Under the pieces are notes generated by a model. That model was not told where the DNA came from, ran no database searches, and saw only the letters and a program-made list of their open reading frames with translations. A stretch of DNA of 64,000 nt from Canna indica (lineage: Eukaryota > Streptophyta > Magnoliopsida > Zingiberales > Cannaceae), in the NCBI GenBank assembly GCA_034359265.1, contig CP136895.1, forward strand, positions 6,822,501-6,886,500, read 5' to 3'. The first letter of the stretch is position 1; every line of letters starts with the position of its first letter. Position numbers and translations under genes: made by a program. Below, piece by piece: positions 52,861 to 64,000 of the stretch.

Positions 52861-52978
52861 AACTAAAATGGATGGTTGAAGGGGATTCGAACTTGGCTTT
52901 TTTTCATCGTGTGGTGACCAACCGTCGTACCGTCGTAGGCTTAATAAAATTTCCTCTCTTAGGCTTTCTTCGGGTATT

Positions 52979-53985
52979 TTGATTTTTGATAACTGCTCTA
53001 TCTTATCTGCATTTACTGATGAGTATAAAACCCTCTGGGCGATTGGTAATGCTAGTTTTGTTAATATTTGTGGCGGGTTGCAATTTAAGTCCTTGGATGA
53101 TAATGTGGTTTCTACTCTTGTTAGACCATTTACTGAGGTTTTTGATGTTATTAGGTTGATACCGAATGGCAAAAGCCCCGATTTTAACAGGTTTACTGTC
53201 GAGTTTTATAAGAAGTATCGGTGTATTATTGCTGATTCGTTTATGAAATATATACATGGCTTTTATGATTCAACATTCTTACCTCTCGAATGGAACAAAA
53301 TCATGCTTAGTTTTATTCCTAAGTGCCTCAATCCTTCTATTGGTCGAGAGTTTAGACCTATGGCCCTGTGTAATTTATGTTACAGAATTTTAGCTAAAGT
53401 CATTGCTAATCGCATGAAAGTTCATGTCCCAAATTTAGTCTCTCCTGAGCAATCTGCTTTTGTTAAGGGCATATGCATTCAAGATAACATTCTGGTGGTC
53501 CAGGAGTTGGCTCACTCTCTTTTTAAGTCCAAGGCTAAAACCCCTTACATCTTAGTCAAAATTGATTTGGAAAAGGCTTATGATAAACTCTCGTGGTCTG
53601 TTATATCTGCAGTTTTAAAAGCTTTCAATTTTCCCTGCAAGTTTATGAATTGGATTTATTCTTGCATTTCTACCACTACTTTCTCTTGTTTGATTAACTC
53701 TGAGCTGTCTGCTTTTTTTAAATCGCACCAGGGCATTAGGTAGGGTGATCCACTCTCGCCTTACCTATATGTGCTTACGGCCCAGGTGCCCACCAATTTA
53801 ATTAATCAAGCGGTTGACATTAAAACCATGACTCCTTTTAAGATTAGAAATGGTCATGCTATTTCTCATTTAATATTTGCCGACGATATCCTTTTGGCTT
53901 TTATGGCGAATAAAAAATGTTACAATCCATTAAAACTATTTTTGAAAAAAATTTTAAGTATAGTGCTTTTTTAGGACAGACAGTT
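52979..53985 (+). pseudogene. LINE reverse transcriptase
   Basis: The block to 53743 has NGKSPDFNRFTVEFY, FRPMALCNLCYRILAKVIAN, SAFVKGICIQDNIL and KIDLEKAYDKLSW, the N-terminal and motif A parts of plant LINE polymerases. A TAG at 53741-53743 follows HQGIR. The next frame starts GDPLSPYLYVL and reaches the catalytic FADDILLA (about 53875-53898). A C run at 54120-54132 marks a later frame break. Confidence 0.88.
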
Positions 53986-54289
53986 AATTTTACTAAGTTA
54001 GAAATCTTTTTTCCTATGGATATATCATCAGTTAAAGCAAATCACATTTGTAATTTCTTAAATATACGTAGAAGCAAATTCCCTTTTAAGTACCTTGGGG
54101 CTATTATTGCCCCGCAGCGCCCCCCCCCCCCCTATTGCCCATAAGCTAATCATTGACAAGTTTCATCCCAAGCTGGCCGGGTGGTTCTTATCAATTCGGT
54201 CCTCAACTCTATTCCCACACATACCCTTGTTGTCTCTTGGTATTCATCAAAGTTGATGGATAAGTTGGAGCAGATTATTAGAAATTTTT

Positions 54290-55900
54290 TTGTGGTTCAA
54301 TAGTGAGGATAAGCAGAGCCTTCATTTGGTTAATTGGGACATGGTTACCAGTTCTAAAAAGTCTGGTGGCCTTGGCATTCACGACTTTACTTGTAAGGCT
54401 CTTTCCTTACAGGCTACTAGGATGACAGACTATCTAAACAATGGGTCCTCTTTGTGGGTTCGATTAGTATCAGCTAAATACCATGACTTGGAACACATTC
54501 CTTCACCCGGATAAGCATTGCTCTTGGAGCTGGAGATTGTTTAGGCAAGCTTTTAATATGATGTTTTCAGGTTTTACCAAGCTCATTAAATCTGGTAGTA
54601 ACACTTTTGTTTTGTATGACCCGTGGGTGTCTGATATTCCCTTATATTTAAAGCCAACCTTTTTTTAATGTTAATCTGCTATGTGATGATGTGTATGTAA
54701 GTTCTTTTTTATTTGCTCAAAATTAGTTGCATGATGCTATTGATTGTAATTTTGGTCTGGTCCTGGGGGAGTCCATTTTAAGAATTATGTTGCCTATGAA
54801 CCCCGAGGATGACACATATATTTGGAGTAAGAACTCTGGGGGTAGAGTTACCGCGAAATCGGCATATAATTTTCTTAGAAACCATGAGCATGTTCCTTGT
54901 CTGTCTGGACCACCGGCCCGGTGGAACCTTATTTGGAAATTAATCACTGCTCCTAAAGTCAAGCTCTTTTGTTGGAAGCTCCTTCACCGGCGTATTCCTA
55001 CTCGTGCAAGGCCCCTTTACCTTAAAATTCTTTATTATGACCCTTGCCATTTGTGCCAAAGTCAGTCCAAAACTATCCAGCATATTTTCTTTGATTGTAG
55101 CTTTGCTAATTCTGTTTGGCATAATCTTTCCCTTAAAACGGGCCTTGGGTCTTGGCAGTCGGGCTAATTGGAGTTCCAATGATTGGTTAGCATGTTACTC
55201 CTCCTCCCGGGGAGCCGAGATGTTCAGATTAACTTTAATTGCTAATTATTGTTGGTTCATCTGGTACGCTAGAAATTATTTGTTGCATAAGGCTAGGCAG
55301 CCTACCCCCTTGAACCTCGTGACCCGTATTCTGGCCTTCACTCATGACCGCATGAGTGAACCTAGGTCTGAGGGCAATTCGAGAAATATTAATATCTTGA
55401 TCAAATGGTCTCCCCCATCTCCCGACCTTTTAAAATTTAATTGTGGCGCATCTTTTTTGGACGCCCATGGTGGCTTAGGTTTTGTGTTGCGAAACTCGGA
55501 TGGTGCTTGTCTTACGGCTGAAGGACATTTCTTTTCGGGGGAAAGTGCCCTTGAACTTGAAGCTATGACCGTGAAGTTGGCTTTGCAGTTTGCAATCAAA
55601 AATTCGACTCATCTGTTCTCCATTGAGTCTGACTCTAAAATTATTGTTGATGTAATCAACAAAGATGTTTCAGCACCGTAGACTATCTCTAATATTGTTG
55701 ACAATATCTTTTATCTGATGCCTAGATGTAATGTCTCTCATATATCATTTTGTTATCTAAAGGTCAATGAAGTTGTCCACTGAGTAGCAAATCATGCTCG
55801 TATTGTAATGGATCGTTCTGTTTGGTCCACAATCCGATCTCCTGAGTTGGATTATATTTTGTACTATGATATTTTTTGCCCTGGCTCTACCGGGCTTTAA
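54290..55900 (+). pseudogene. LINE C-terminal zf-RVT and RNase H-like domains
   Basis: The part to about 55170 has the zf-RVT landmarks: SAYNFLRNH, PPARWNLIWKLITAPKVKLF, HRRIPTRARP and CHLCQSQSKTIQHIFFDC. After a frame change, an RNase H-like domain covers 55405-55678 (LKFNCGASFLDAHGGLGFVL, ELEAMTVKLAL, IESDSKIIVDVIN). The first catalytic Asp expected in an FNxDGA motif is missing (FNCGA). A TAG at 55679-55681 interrupts the end. Confidence 0.82.
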
Positions 55901-55945
55901 TATAAGTTTTTTATATTTGGTCAAAAAACTTACCGTATTATCTTT

Positions 55946-56548
55946 TAGTGATATTTTTTTCATTTTTTTTTTCTTATTAATATTGTCAATTTAATTAACA
56001 TATTATCTCTCTTGTTATACTATCATCAATAATATTTTTTATTAATATTGTCAATTTAATTTTTAACTAATGTTGTAGATTTAATTCTATACTAATAATA
56101 TTTCACTATTAACTTATGCAACATATTAATTTGATGACGAAGAAATTATATTTATTAATATCGTCAATTTAATTCACAACCAATTAATTAAATATGATTT
56201 AAAGTGTCATTTTGTTTTCTTTCTTCATCTCTCTTATTTTGGCACCCGTTGCATCTCTTCATATTCAACATATTTATTTCTTTTAAATATGATTTATGCC
56301 ACTATCTCTCAACTAAAGTCTTAGGTGTCCTTTCATTTATTAAATGTCAACATATTAATTTAAATGCAGAAAAAAAAATTGCAGAGTGTACGCAAGGCGG
56401 CAGCGATCTTTAATTATTGTAGATGTGAACGCCAATGATGATGGGGAAGACAATTACGAGGTCGAAATAGATGATGGTATGGACCATAATGGAACTTGTC
56501 GAATGCCACAACTTATCGCATCTCCTTGAGATCTGTAACAATAACATT
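55946..56548. other. AT-rich spacer between LINE and hAT-type element
   Basis: It contains repeated AATATTGTCAATTTAATT words (three to four times, 55978-56175), probably a small local duplication. No gene identified. Confidence 0.45.
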
Positions 56549-56556
56549 GTTGAAAG

Positions 56557-57736
56557 TAGGGGTGTAATCGAGCCGAGCCGAGCCGAGCTTGTGACTGCTC
56601 GAGCTCGGCTCGTCTGAAAAATAATGAGCTCAAGCTCGGCTCGAGCTCGATCGAGCTTTGCTCTATCAGCTCAAGCTCGGCTCGAGCTACATTCAAGTCA
56701 CCCGAGCTCGGCTCGAGCTACATTCAAGTCACCCGAGCTCGGCTCGTGTGGCTCGAATTTTTTCTCGAGTCGAGCCGAGCCGAGCTCGTTCGTGAGCTCG
56801 ATCGAGCTCGACTCGAGATCAATCTTGATTAAACTCGTGAATGAGCTCGATCGAGCTCGAGCTCGAGATTACCTAGCTTCTAAGTCGCTGTGGGAAGACG
56901 GTGAGTCGGGAGTCGCCGTTGATTGAATGGGGAGCGACCGAGCGAGGAGTTGGGCGTCGCCGTCGAGTCGGGAAGGGAAGAAGGCGTGGGAGTTCAGTCG
57001 CCGCCGATCGAATGGGGAGCGAGGAGTCGGGAGTCGCCGCTGCTCGAATGGGGAGCGAAGAGTCGAGAGTCGCCGCCGATCGAATGGGGAGCGAGGAGTC
57101 GGGACTCGGGAGTCTCCGTCGATTCGGGAGGGGAAGAAGATGTGGGAGTTCAGTCGCCGTCGCCGCACTACTACTCGCCGCCGATCGAATGGGGAGCGAG
57201 GAGTCGGGACTCGGGAGTCGCCGTCGATTCGGGAGGGGAAGAAGATGTGGGAGTTCAGTCGCCGTCGCCGCACTACTACTCGCCGTCGATCGAATGGGGA
57301 GCGAGGATGACGAGGAGTCGGGAGTCGTGAATTAGGGATTAGGCGGGCAGCGGGCGTCGGCGGACAGCGGGCGTCGGCGGACAGCGGACTCGGCGCGTCG
57401 AGGCATCGAGCACTAGAGACTTTGAGAGTTGAGCAGAGAGCTAGGGTTTTGAGTATAATATCGGGTAATCGGGTAATCGGGTAATCGGGTAATGGAGTAA
57501 TTAATGGTAAAATACCGGATCTGATTTATAATATATATTATATTATATATATATACAGCCGGCTCGATTAGGCTCGCGAGCCGCTCGAGCCGAGTATATA
57601 TTAGCTCGAACTCGGCTCGCTCTCCTGTTCGGCTCGGCTCGGCTCGGCTCGAGCTCGATAAGTTCGAATCGAGTTCGAGTCGGTACCGAATCGATCACGA
57701 GTAGCTCGCGAGCGGCTTGGCTCACTTACACCCATA
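56557..57736 (+). mobile_element. GC-rich hAT-type element, 1180 bp
   Basis: It is bounded by a perfect 8-bp duplication GTTGAAAG (56549-56556 and 57737-57744). The ends TAGGGGTGTAATCGAG and (inverted) TATGGGTGTAAGTGAG are terminal inverted repeats. The subterminal parts are dense in GAGCTCGGCTCGAGC words; the middle is a GC-rich minisatellite. There is no transposase. Several long open frames overlap in the minisatellite only because it is repetitive and stop-poor. Confidence 0.9.
56923..57310. repeat. GC-rich minisatellite, GGGGAGCGAGGAGTCGGGAGTC units
   Basis: At least five copies of a GATCGAATGGGGAGCGAGGA unit are present. A longer ~115-bp unit including GGGAGGGGAAGAAGATGTGG is repeated twice (about 57083-57190 and 57187-57300). 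All three plus frames and one minus frame are open through it. Confidence 0.85.
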
Positions 57737-57744
57737 GTTGAAAG

Positions 57745-58321
57745 CAACGTGAATAACATCGCCACTAGCCCTCAATTGCCATTCGTGCTACCGCGTTGTT
57801 TAAAAAGAGAAATTTAGACGGTGCGACTCCAAGCTGAGAAATGAGCAAGGGAAGCGAATCGGGACAACGAGATTGAGGTGCTCTTCTCTCCCTAAATTTT
57901 CTTTGCAACCTCTCGTACCTGCTATTTAAATAAAAAAATAATACCTACTCTCAACCCATAGCAAGAAGATATGCTACTCGGTAGAGAATCATAGCACAAG
58001 ACATGCCGCACGAGGCATGACTTCATAGACTTTGTAGGGCTCATCAATGAAATAATCCTTCTACGAAGTGGTAGCACGATCGTAGAATTATGTATCGGAC
58101 GCCCAAATTAATTGAGTTTTTTGAAAGATAATTATTTTTGGAGATATTAGGGTCATTCTTTCGCTCTATCCTTCTCTCCTCTGCTGATTCATTTTTTATT
58201 TCTCTATTACTCTATAATGTTTGAGATTTGCATTAACCTGATCTTATAAATTTGTTATTTTAATCAAATAATTTGTTTGAGTTTTAATAGTGTGGAGACA
58301 AATATTACTTTATTTGTTAAG
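57745..58321. other. Spacer between hAT-type and CACTA elements
   Basis: Mixed-composition sequence with no gene or element edge that I can support. Confidence 0.4.
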
Positions 58322-58324
58322 AAT

Positions 58325-58745
58325 CACTACTATAATATACTACATCAGCAACGAGGATCAGCGACAGCCGCCAGAGTCGTTAGAATCATTCACGGCTTTG
58401 CGTCGGCCCCGTCGGTCATAGCTGATGTAACAAAATCAGCTGCGTCTTGCATACGGCCGACCAAAGCCATCGCTCTTAAATCATGGCGCGCACGGCGCGC
58501 GAAATAAAATGGGTTATTATCCACGGCTTAGCGGGGGACCCGGAGCCGTTGGTGATGAGAGTAACTGGGTGCGCGAAATAAAATAGGTTAGTAGCGACGG
58601 CTACACTACGCCGTCAGTGATATGAGTAAGTCATTAGCCACGGCTGACTGCGACCGTAGCTTACCACGAACGCAGCGCGAATATAAAACACTCTTAATCG
58701 ACGACTAGCAAAGCCGTTGGTGATAATAAAATTACAGATCCACGG
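58325..58745. repeat. CACTA left subterminal repeat region
   Basis: Repeats of the type CACGGCT, ACGGCG and CGCGCGAAATAAA lie at irregular 10-40 bp spacing in both orientations. They mirror the right subterminal region at 62965-63325, where ACGGCTGATGG and CCGTCRCTGAT words occur. Confidence 0.75.
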
Positions 58746-59217
58746 TTTTATTTGCGTTCGCGCCCGACCCTTCCTCTTTCCTCTTCTTTCTTTTCTGCTC
58801 GTTGCTGTCGCTGCCGAGTTGCCACAGAGTCGCTGCCTTGTCACCGCCGTCAATCGCTGCCGGTATGCTTCAATTCCTCTCCACATCCGTTAAATCCCTA
58901 GCGCCGCCCGTGCTGCCTCTCCACGCCGACGTCGACCCGGTCGGCCCTCTTCGCGCTGAAGTCAACCCGGTGTTTATCTCCGCGCCGGCCTCAACCCGGC
59001 CGGCGCCGCAAGTGGCCGATTACCATCGGTCCCAATGCCGACGAGCCGTAGCCGACAGTGATATCGGCTACTACTTGAGATTAGGGTTTTATTACCCTAA
59101 TCAAACTCTGATTAGGGTAATTAATCCCTAATCAAAGTTTGATTAGGGATTAATTACCTTAATCACAATTTGATTAGTTTTTTTTTTAATTTTTTATTGT
59201 TAATTATTAGAAATTAA

Positions 59218-60957
59218 TTGTTAATTAGGTTAAGTATTACTTTAAAATTAATTAATAGTCGCGCGAAATCGTCCATTGAGGACTCGCGCCAGAATCGTCC
59301 ACATTGGACTTGCAACCAAATCATCCACTTTGGACTCGCGGTCAAGGCGTCGTATGTGTTAAATAAACAACAAATGAAAGATGTGTATCAATGGATCAAA
59401 GAACTCAGATTACCCGATGGATATGCCTCAAACTTATCTCGATGTGTAAACATCGATAAATGCAAAATATTGGGGATGGAGAGTCACGATTGTCATGTAT
59501 TCATGCAGAGATTGCTTCCGATTGCGTTTCGAGATTATCTACATGATAAGATTTGGGATCCGTTGATAGAATTAAGTTTGTTTTTCAGAAATATTTGTGC
59601 AAATGGACTTCGAGCCGAAGATATGACAACACTTGAAAATAATATTGTTGAAATCATATGCAACCTGAAGCAGTTTTTCTCTCCTATATTTTTTGACTCG
59701 ATGGAGCATCTACCGATACATTTGGCACATGAGGCACGAGTTGGTGGCCTCGTTTAATACCGGTGGATGTACTTATTTGAAAGATACATGAATCGTCTGA
59801 AGAAAAAAGTAAAAAAACATCGTCGTAGTTGAAGGTTCCATATCAGAAGCATATATAATTCAAGAAATTTTAACTTTCTGCTCATTTTTATTTTGAATCA
59901 ACCATCAAGAAAAGACTTAATCGTCTTCCACGGAACGACGACGGTGGAGCTCGACCATCAGACGGGGGAGCTCGACCATCAGATGTTTGTTTAAATATCT
60001 TTTGTTACCCCGGTCGTGCTTTGGGTTCTCGTTCGTCTCGATTCTTAAACGATGAAGAGTACCATTTGGCCTACTTGTATGTTTTACTAAACTGTCTAGA
60101 GATTGAGAAGTTCATTGAAATATTTGACATTGAGATGGTGACAAAATACTTAATTTACAGCGATGAGGAATTAGAAAAATTACGAAATCGTGAGTTCCCT
60201 AATTGGTTTCAAGCTTATAGCACAGAACACAGAGGCGGAGTAGATAACCAAATCTTTGAGTTTGCTAGAGGACCGGCACGACTTGTACATTGTTATAATG
60301 GTTATTTTATCAATGAATATAAATTTCACACACTTGAATATTCATCTAAAAGAAAGACTATGAATGCCGGGGTCTGTGTCAAAGAGACAACGTATACTGA
60401 ATGTGATGTTGACTTTTACGGACTATTGGAAGAAGTTATTGAATTATAATTTTTGGATGTAAACCAGTTGCCCTTTTAAATATCATTGGTTCGATACAAG
60501 CGATAAAGGCATGAGAGTTCATCCAAAGTATAAACAACTGGTCGAAGTCAATTACAAATCAAAATTGGCTTCAAATGAGCCATTTATATTGACATCTCAA
60601 GCTGAACAAGTATATTATATATAGTATCTGTCTCGAAAGAAAGACATGACAGATTGGCGTGTAATTTGTAAGACTAAAGCCAGAGGAAAAATTGACCCGA
60701 TAGTTAGAGATAATGAGCTAGCAGATGACTTCTATTAAGAAGGAGATCCTTCCAAAGTTGAACGAGTTAGTCCAATACTCGAGGATGATGACACAGAGTT
60801 AGTTCAATTGAAAATAGAATACGTTGATGACGGCGATAATGAAGTTGAGGAAGGACAGAATGAAAATGATGGAGACGAAGAAGAATTTCAAGATTCAGAT
60901 ACAAAAGAACAAGAAGAAGAGTATTACACGGATGATGATAATGACGATGATGAATAA
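59218..60957 (+). pseudogene. CACTA transposase C-terminal part (DUF4218/DUF4216-like), broken
   Basis: The block to 59757 has the TNP2-type landmarks LRLPDGYASNLSRCVN, GMESHDCHVFMQRLLPIAFR, LSLFFRNICANGL and SMEHLPIHLAHEARVGG. A TAA at 59755 interrupts before RWMYLFERYMNRLKKKVK. The next block (60021-60449) resembles the region linking to DUF4216 (NDEEYHLAYLYVLLNCLEI). It continues past a further TAA with WFDTSDKGMRVHPKYKQLVEVN and an acidic Glu/Asp tail to 60957. The N-terminal catalytic part of the transposase is absent, so an internal deletion is likely. Confidence 0.82.
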
Positions 60958-61042
60958 TTGTAAATGTGAAGTATATATTCAATTATTAAATATATCTATT
61001 AATGTATTATATATAATCTAATTATATTAAATTTTTACAGCT

Positions 61043-62721
61043 ATGGTTCGAGATTCTCGAGGAAGCATTCCTCGTAGGACACCCCGACGATTACCACCTG
61101 CCCCACCTGTACCCACTGACCCTTCGCCTTCCACCACCATCCCCCAACCTCCGGCCACCATTCCCCCACCCAATCCATCCACCATTCCCCCAACTGATTT
61201 GGACATCATCCCCCCACCTCCAGCCACCATCCCTTCAGCTGATTCAGGCCCGTCGATATCGAGACGTAGGCCACGAGGGCCTAACAGAATTCTCCCTCCG
61301 CCACCCGAGGGACAACTGCGCAGAGCAGTTACTATGCGCGAAAGAAGGTAAGTATATGTAATAATTATTTCTTATAATTTATTTATAATTCAAAATATCA
61401 TAATATGAATTTATATTTGGTGTAGATTTGAGCAGGAGGACGTCCCCTGCACGATAGCGGGGACGATCCGAAAGTTTATGCACGGGGCGTGGCCTATATG
61501 GTCTCACGTGCCCCGTGAGCATATGGATTTATTGTGGCGAGAGTTCATGGTAAGTATATTTATTAAATTAATGTTAATGTTAAATATTCATCGATAATAA
61601 TAATTTTTTTTTTGCAGGGTCATTATACATAGCCGGAGGACCAGACCACTTTTGTGGAGGCTGCGTGGGAGCGTGTTGCCCGCGCTCGCTATAATGGGCT
61701 GCTTCAGCAGGCCCATCAGACCGTGATGAGACGGCTAGGGGCCACACAGATAGGGCAGACTCAGGGACACGCCCTCGAGTGGATTCCTGGCCTTGTGTGG
61801 GACCAGCTCGTTGAGCGGTGGGACACTCCTGAGTGGCAGGAGGTCTCCCAGACTGCGTCAAGAAATCGCATGTCCGGGGGGGGACGGCACGGGGGCGCGC
61901 CACACAGGTGGCTCAATCTCTTTTGTGGTGCATGAGCGTCGTATGGTATGTATAATTTTCTTACTTTTAATTAAATTATATATTATGTATAATGGTACTA
62001 ATGTATTTGTTTTCTAATGTAAGACGCGCATGAAAGAGGACGACACTGTCCGATGCCCATCGATGATGGAGGTGTTTGAGCGAACCCATCGTCGTCGACG
62101 AGGAGCGGTGGACTACGTTCATAGTAGAGCCTCCATCATAATGGTAAGTATTTATATATGTCTATTTGATTTACACAATTTTTATTTATAATTTATATAT
62201 TTTTAAAATATAAACACGTGTAGGAAACTTACTCAAGGATTGTGATCGAGCGTGGAGGGACACCGGAGGAGTTCGATGCAGGAGCTTGGGTGGAGGCCGC
62301 AGGTGGCTGGGAGCACGGTCGTGTTTATAACTTTGCAGACAATGGTCATGCATGCGCCGTGCTCGGGCCACTTGGAGCACCAACCCCTCCGACTGCGAGT
62401 GAGCGGCCCTCGTCTTCCCAAGCGCGAGACCAGAGCCGGATAGTAGCCATGGAGTCGAAGCTCACCCAATAGAGACAAGCGATGGAGGAGCAAAGGTAGG
62501 CGATGGAGGGGCAGAGGCTGACGATGGATGAGCAGATGCAGGAGTAGAGACAAGAGAATGACGATTTGAGACAGACGATTCAGAACATGCAGACACTCCT
62601 CACTTAGATTGCGTCTCATACTGGGCTTCTACCTATGATGTCGTAGCTGTCGTCCTCCTCGACCTAATTGACGCTCCCGACCCAGTCGTTGTCGACTCCA
62701 CCGCCTCCACCGCAGCCGTGA
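61043..62721 (+). pseudogene. CACTA second protein (Ptta/En/Spm-like), five exons, broken
   Basis: This resembles the plant En/Spm-like transposase-associated family. Exons: 61043-61347 (Pro-rich N-terminus), 61426-61549 (RKFMHGAWPIWSHVP), 61618-61944 (VEAAWERVARARYNGLL, WIPGLVWDQLVERWDTPEW), 62024-62143 (MMEVFERTHRRRRG) and 62224-62721 (coiled-coil and Pro-rich tail). GT-AG sites fit. Lesions are a TAG at 61630, a frame shift in a G run near 61880, and several TAGs in the tail after 62470. The domain is recognisable; the gene is dead. Confidence 0.8.
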
Positions 62722-62964
62722 GCTTTTAATTTTTGTATTTTGTTTATATTTTGAAACTTGGATGCACAAGTTGATATTTTGATAATTGTTTGCCTCTGGT
62801 TTGAGGATGATATTGATGATATTTATGTAAAACTTGTATGTTTGATTTGTAATGCATGTGTATGATATTTTCTGATTGTAATATGTGATTGAAAATTATT
62901 TGTAGTCGATATATCATTGTATACAGGAATTTACAAATTATTAAGTTTTTTTAATTCTAGGATA

Positions 62965-63325
62965 CACTTTTAGCCACGGCTTACCCACGGTTAACCGTCA
63001 CTACGCCGTGGCTGAAAGCTTATCGTAAATGGCTGATGGCCTGAGCAGCAGCAAATATCACGGTTGCTAATAACATCACCGACGGGACTCGACCGTGGCT
63101 GATGGATTGTTATCAGTGACAGCGCTCCGAGCCGTCACTGATATTTTTAAATCAGCGAGAACGCACGGGATTATCGCTGATGATTACGTGTGACGATCGA
63201 GCTAGGCCGTCACAACACATCTGAGACACACACATCAGCGACGGTTGTTTGCCACAGTTAACATCGTCTGTGATATTCATCACCGACGGTTCATCCACGG
63301 TATCAGCCGTCGCTGATGATCACAA
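62965..63325. repeat. CACTA right subterminal repeat region
   Basis: Repeated CCACGGCTTA, CCGTSRCTGAT and ATCAGCGAYGG words in both orientations lie inside the last 370 bp of the CACTA element. They match the left subterminal words at 58350-58745. Confidence 0.75.
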
Positions 63326-63339
63326 TTCTAGTAGTGAAT

Positions 63340-64000
63340 ACATTTAACATGAGATTGGGTTTTTTTCTTATTTTATTTGAGTGTAATTTTTTTTAATGAT
63401 TCCTAAAAATACTTTTGGATTAAAAAATTAAAAATGACATTATCTATGTGAAAATTAAAAAGCGGAAATATTTTGAGACACTCTCAGGATAATTTTGATA
63501 TTAATTAGTGTTTTCACTTAAAATTTCTAGTTCTTTTATTGGATTGAATCAATTTTTTTATTTATCTCGAATTTTCTACTAAGATGTATAATACCAACAA
63601 GAATGATATCTGTCGTGCCTCACTGCATCTGTCATTTAAATAGTGGATAAGGAAAATGATTATAGATCTAAATTTACATTCAAATCAAAAACATAAAATC
63701 ACAATTAAAAAATAATTATAAACTTCATGGTTTCATTAAACATTGGCATCTTTTATAAAATCCTTTCAAAAAAGGGATGAGACTTACCGAACATAGCGGT
63801 GTTATTAATTCCCAAATATGATTTATTTTTTTCTGCGTACTAATTTTAATTTTATCCTAATCAGAAAAGAAAGATATTATGGGGGCGAGTAAAGAAATAA
63901 ATTTAAGAATTGAGTACTGAATATTAGGTTTGTGTCATCTAGGCGTTTACAGTGATATAATTAGGAATCAATAGCGTAATTATTCCTACAATACTAAAAT
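63340..64000. other. AT-rich sequence, no gene seen
   Basis: Unremarkable AT-rich DNA to the window end. No open frame of note, no element boundary and no RNA gene recognised. Confidence 0.5.

Larger units (their letters stand above)
49795..55945 (+). mobile_element. L1-like LINE retrotransposon, decayed
   Basis: It has a GC/pyrimidine-rich 5' leader (49800-50050), an ORF1 with DUF4283 and CCHC finger, an endonuclease, a reverse transcriptase, a zf-RVT domain and an RNase H domain, in the order of plant L1-type LINEs. Stops and shifts occur in all parts. The 3' end appears to be near 55945, after AATATAAG and T-rich sequence; no clear poly-A tail or target duplication was found, so the ends are approximate. 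Confidence 0.85.
58325..63336 (+). mobile_element. CACTA (En/Spm) DNA transposon, 5012 bp, defective
   Basis: It starts CACTACTATAAT and ends ATTCTAGTAGTG, flanked by AAT on both sides (58322-58324 and 63337-63339), the 3-bp duplication of CACTA elements. The subterminal regions (about 58350-58745 and 62965-63325) contain many direct and inverted copies of CCACGGCT/AGCCGTGG and GCCGTCGCTGAT words, the likely transposase-binding repeats. Two gene remnants lie inside: TPase-like (59218-60957) and En/Spm-like (61043-62721). Confidence 0.93.

Noticed and set aside
61027..61230. Minus-strand Gly-rich open frame
   Set aside because: Shadow of the Pro-rich first exon of the CACTA En/Spm-like gene.

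Overview
This is a nuclear segment of a flowering-plant genome. The evidence is spliced genes with GT-AG introns, plant-type transposons of nearly every class, a plant cytochrome P450 (CYP73A) fragment and a CBL-interacting kinase fragment. The GC-rich first exon of the OXA1-like gene against AT-rich introns hints at a monocot, but I cannot name the species. Only two host genes are clearly present: an unc-13/PATROL1-type protein gene (plus strand, 6838-22360) and an OXA1/YidC-family mitochondrial insertase gene (minus strand, 45936-23492). They converge, with about 1.1 kb between their 3' ends. Both have grown to 15-22 kb because transposons fill their introns.

Layout. 1-6255 is the right part of a degenerate PIF/Harbinger element (transposase and Myb-like genes, plus an internal minisatellite). 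6838-22360 is the unc-13-like gene; it has two probable GC-AG introns, a fold-back element placed directly after a coding codon, and no recognisable central exons. 22492-22966 is a palindromic MITE between the gene ends. 23492-45936 is the OXA1-like gene, whose nine exons can be joined without a break; its introns hold MITEs, small hAT elements, a TRIM, a tRNA-derived SINE, a LINE fragment and a Ty1/copia element (34514-43111) that itself carries a 3936-bp hAT element (35963-39898). 46008-48923 is a Pack-type element with long inverted repeats that carries a kinase/P450 chimera and ends about 75 bp from the OXA1-like start codon. 49795-55945 is a decayed L1-like LINE. 56557-57736 is a GC-rich hAT-type element. 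58325-63336 is a CACTA element with broken TPase and En/Spm-like genes. 63340-64000 is featureless AT-rich DNA.

Most insertions are dated or classified by target-site duplications (TSDs) read directly from the sequence: ACCAAGGA and AGTTGAAC (large and small copies of one hAT family), CCATAGAT, ATTTGCTT, ATTTGAAG/A and GTTGAAAG (other hAT-type elements), CTATT (copia), AAT (CACTA), ATACTATGT (Mutator-like MITE), TAT (Tourist-like) and a 16-bp repeat around the SINE. No transposon gene here is intact; all carry stops, frameshifts or lost catalytic residues. The most interesting items are the CIPK-C4H chimera, the OXA1-like gene's duplicated splice acceptor, and the hAT family caught as both a coding and a non-coding copy.
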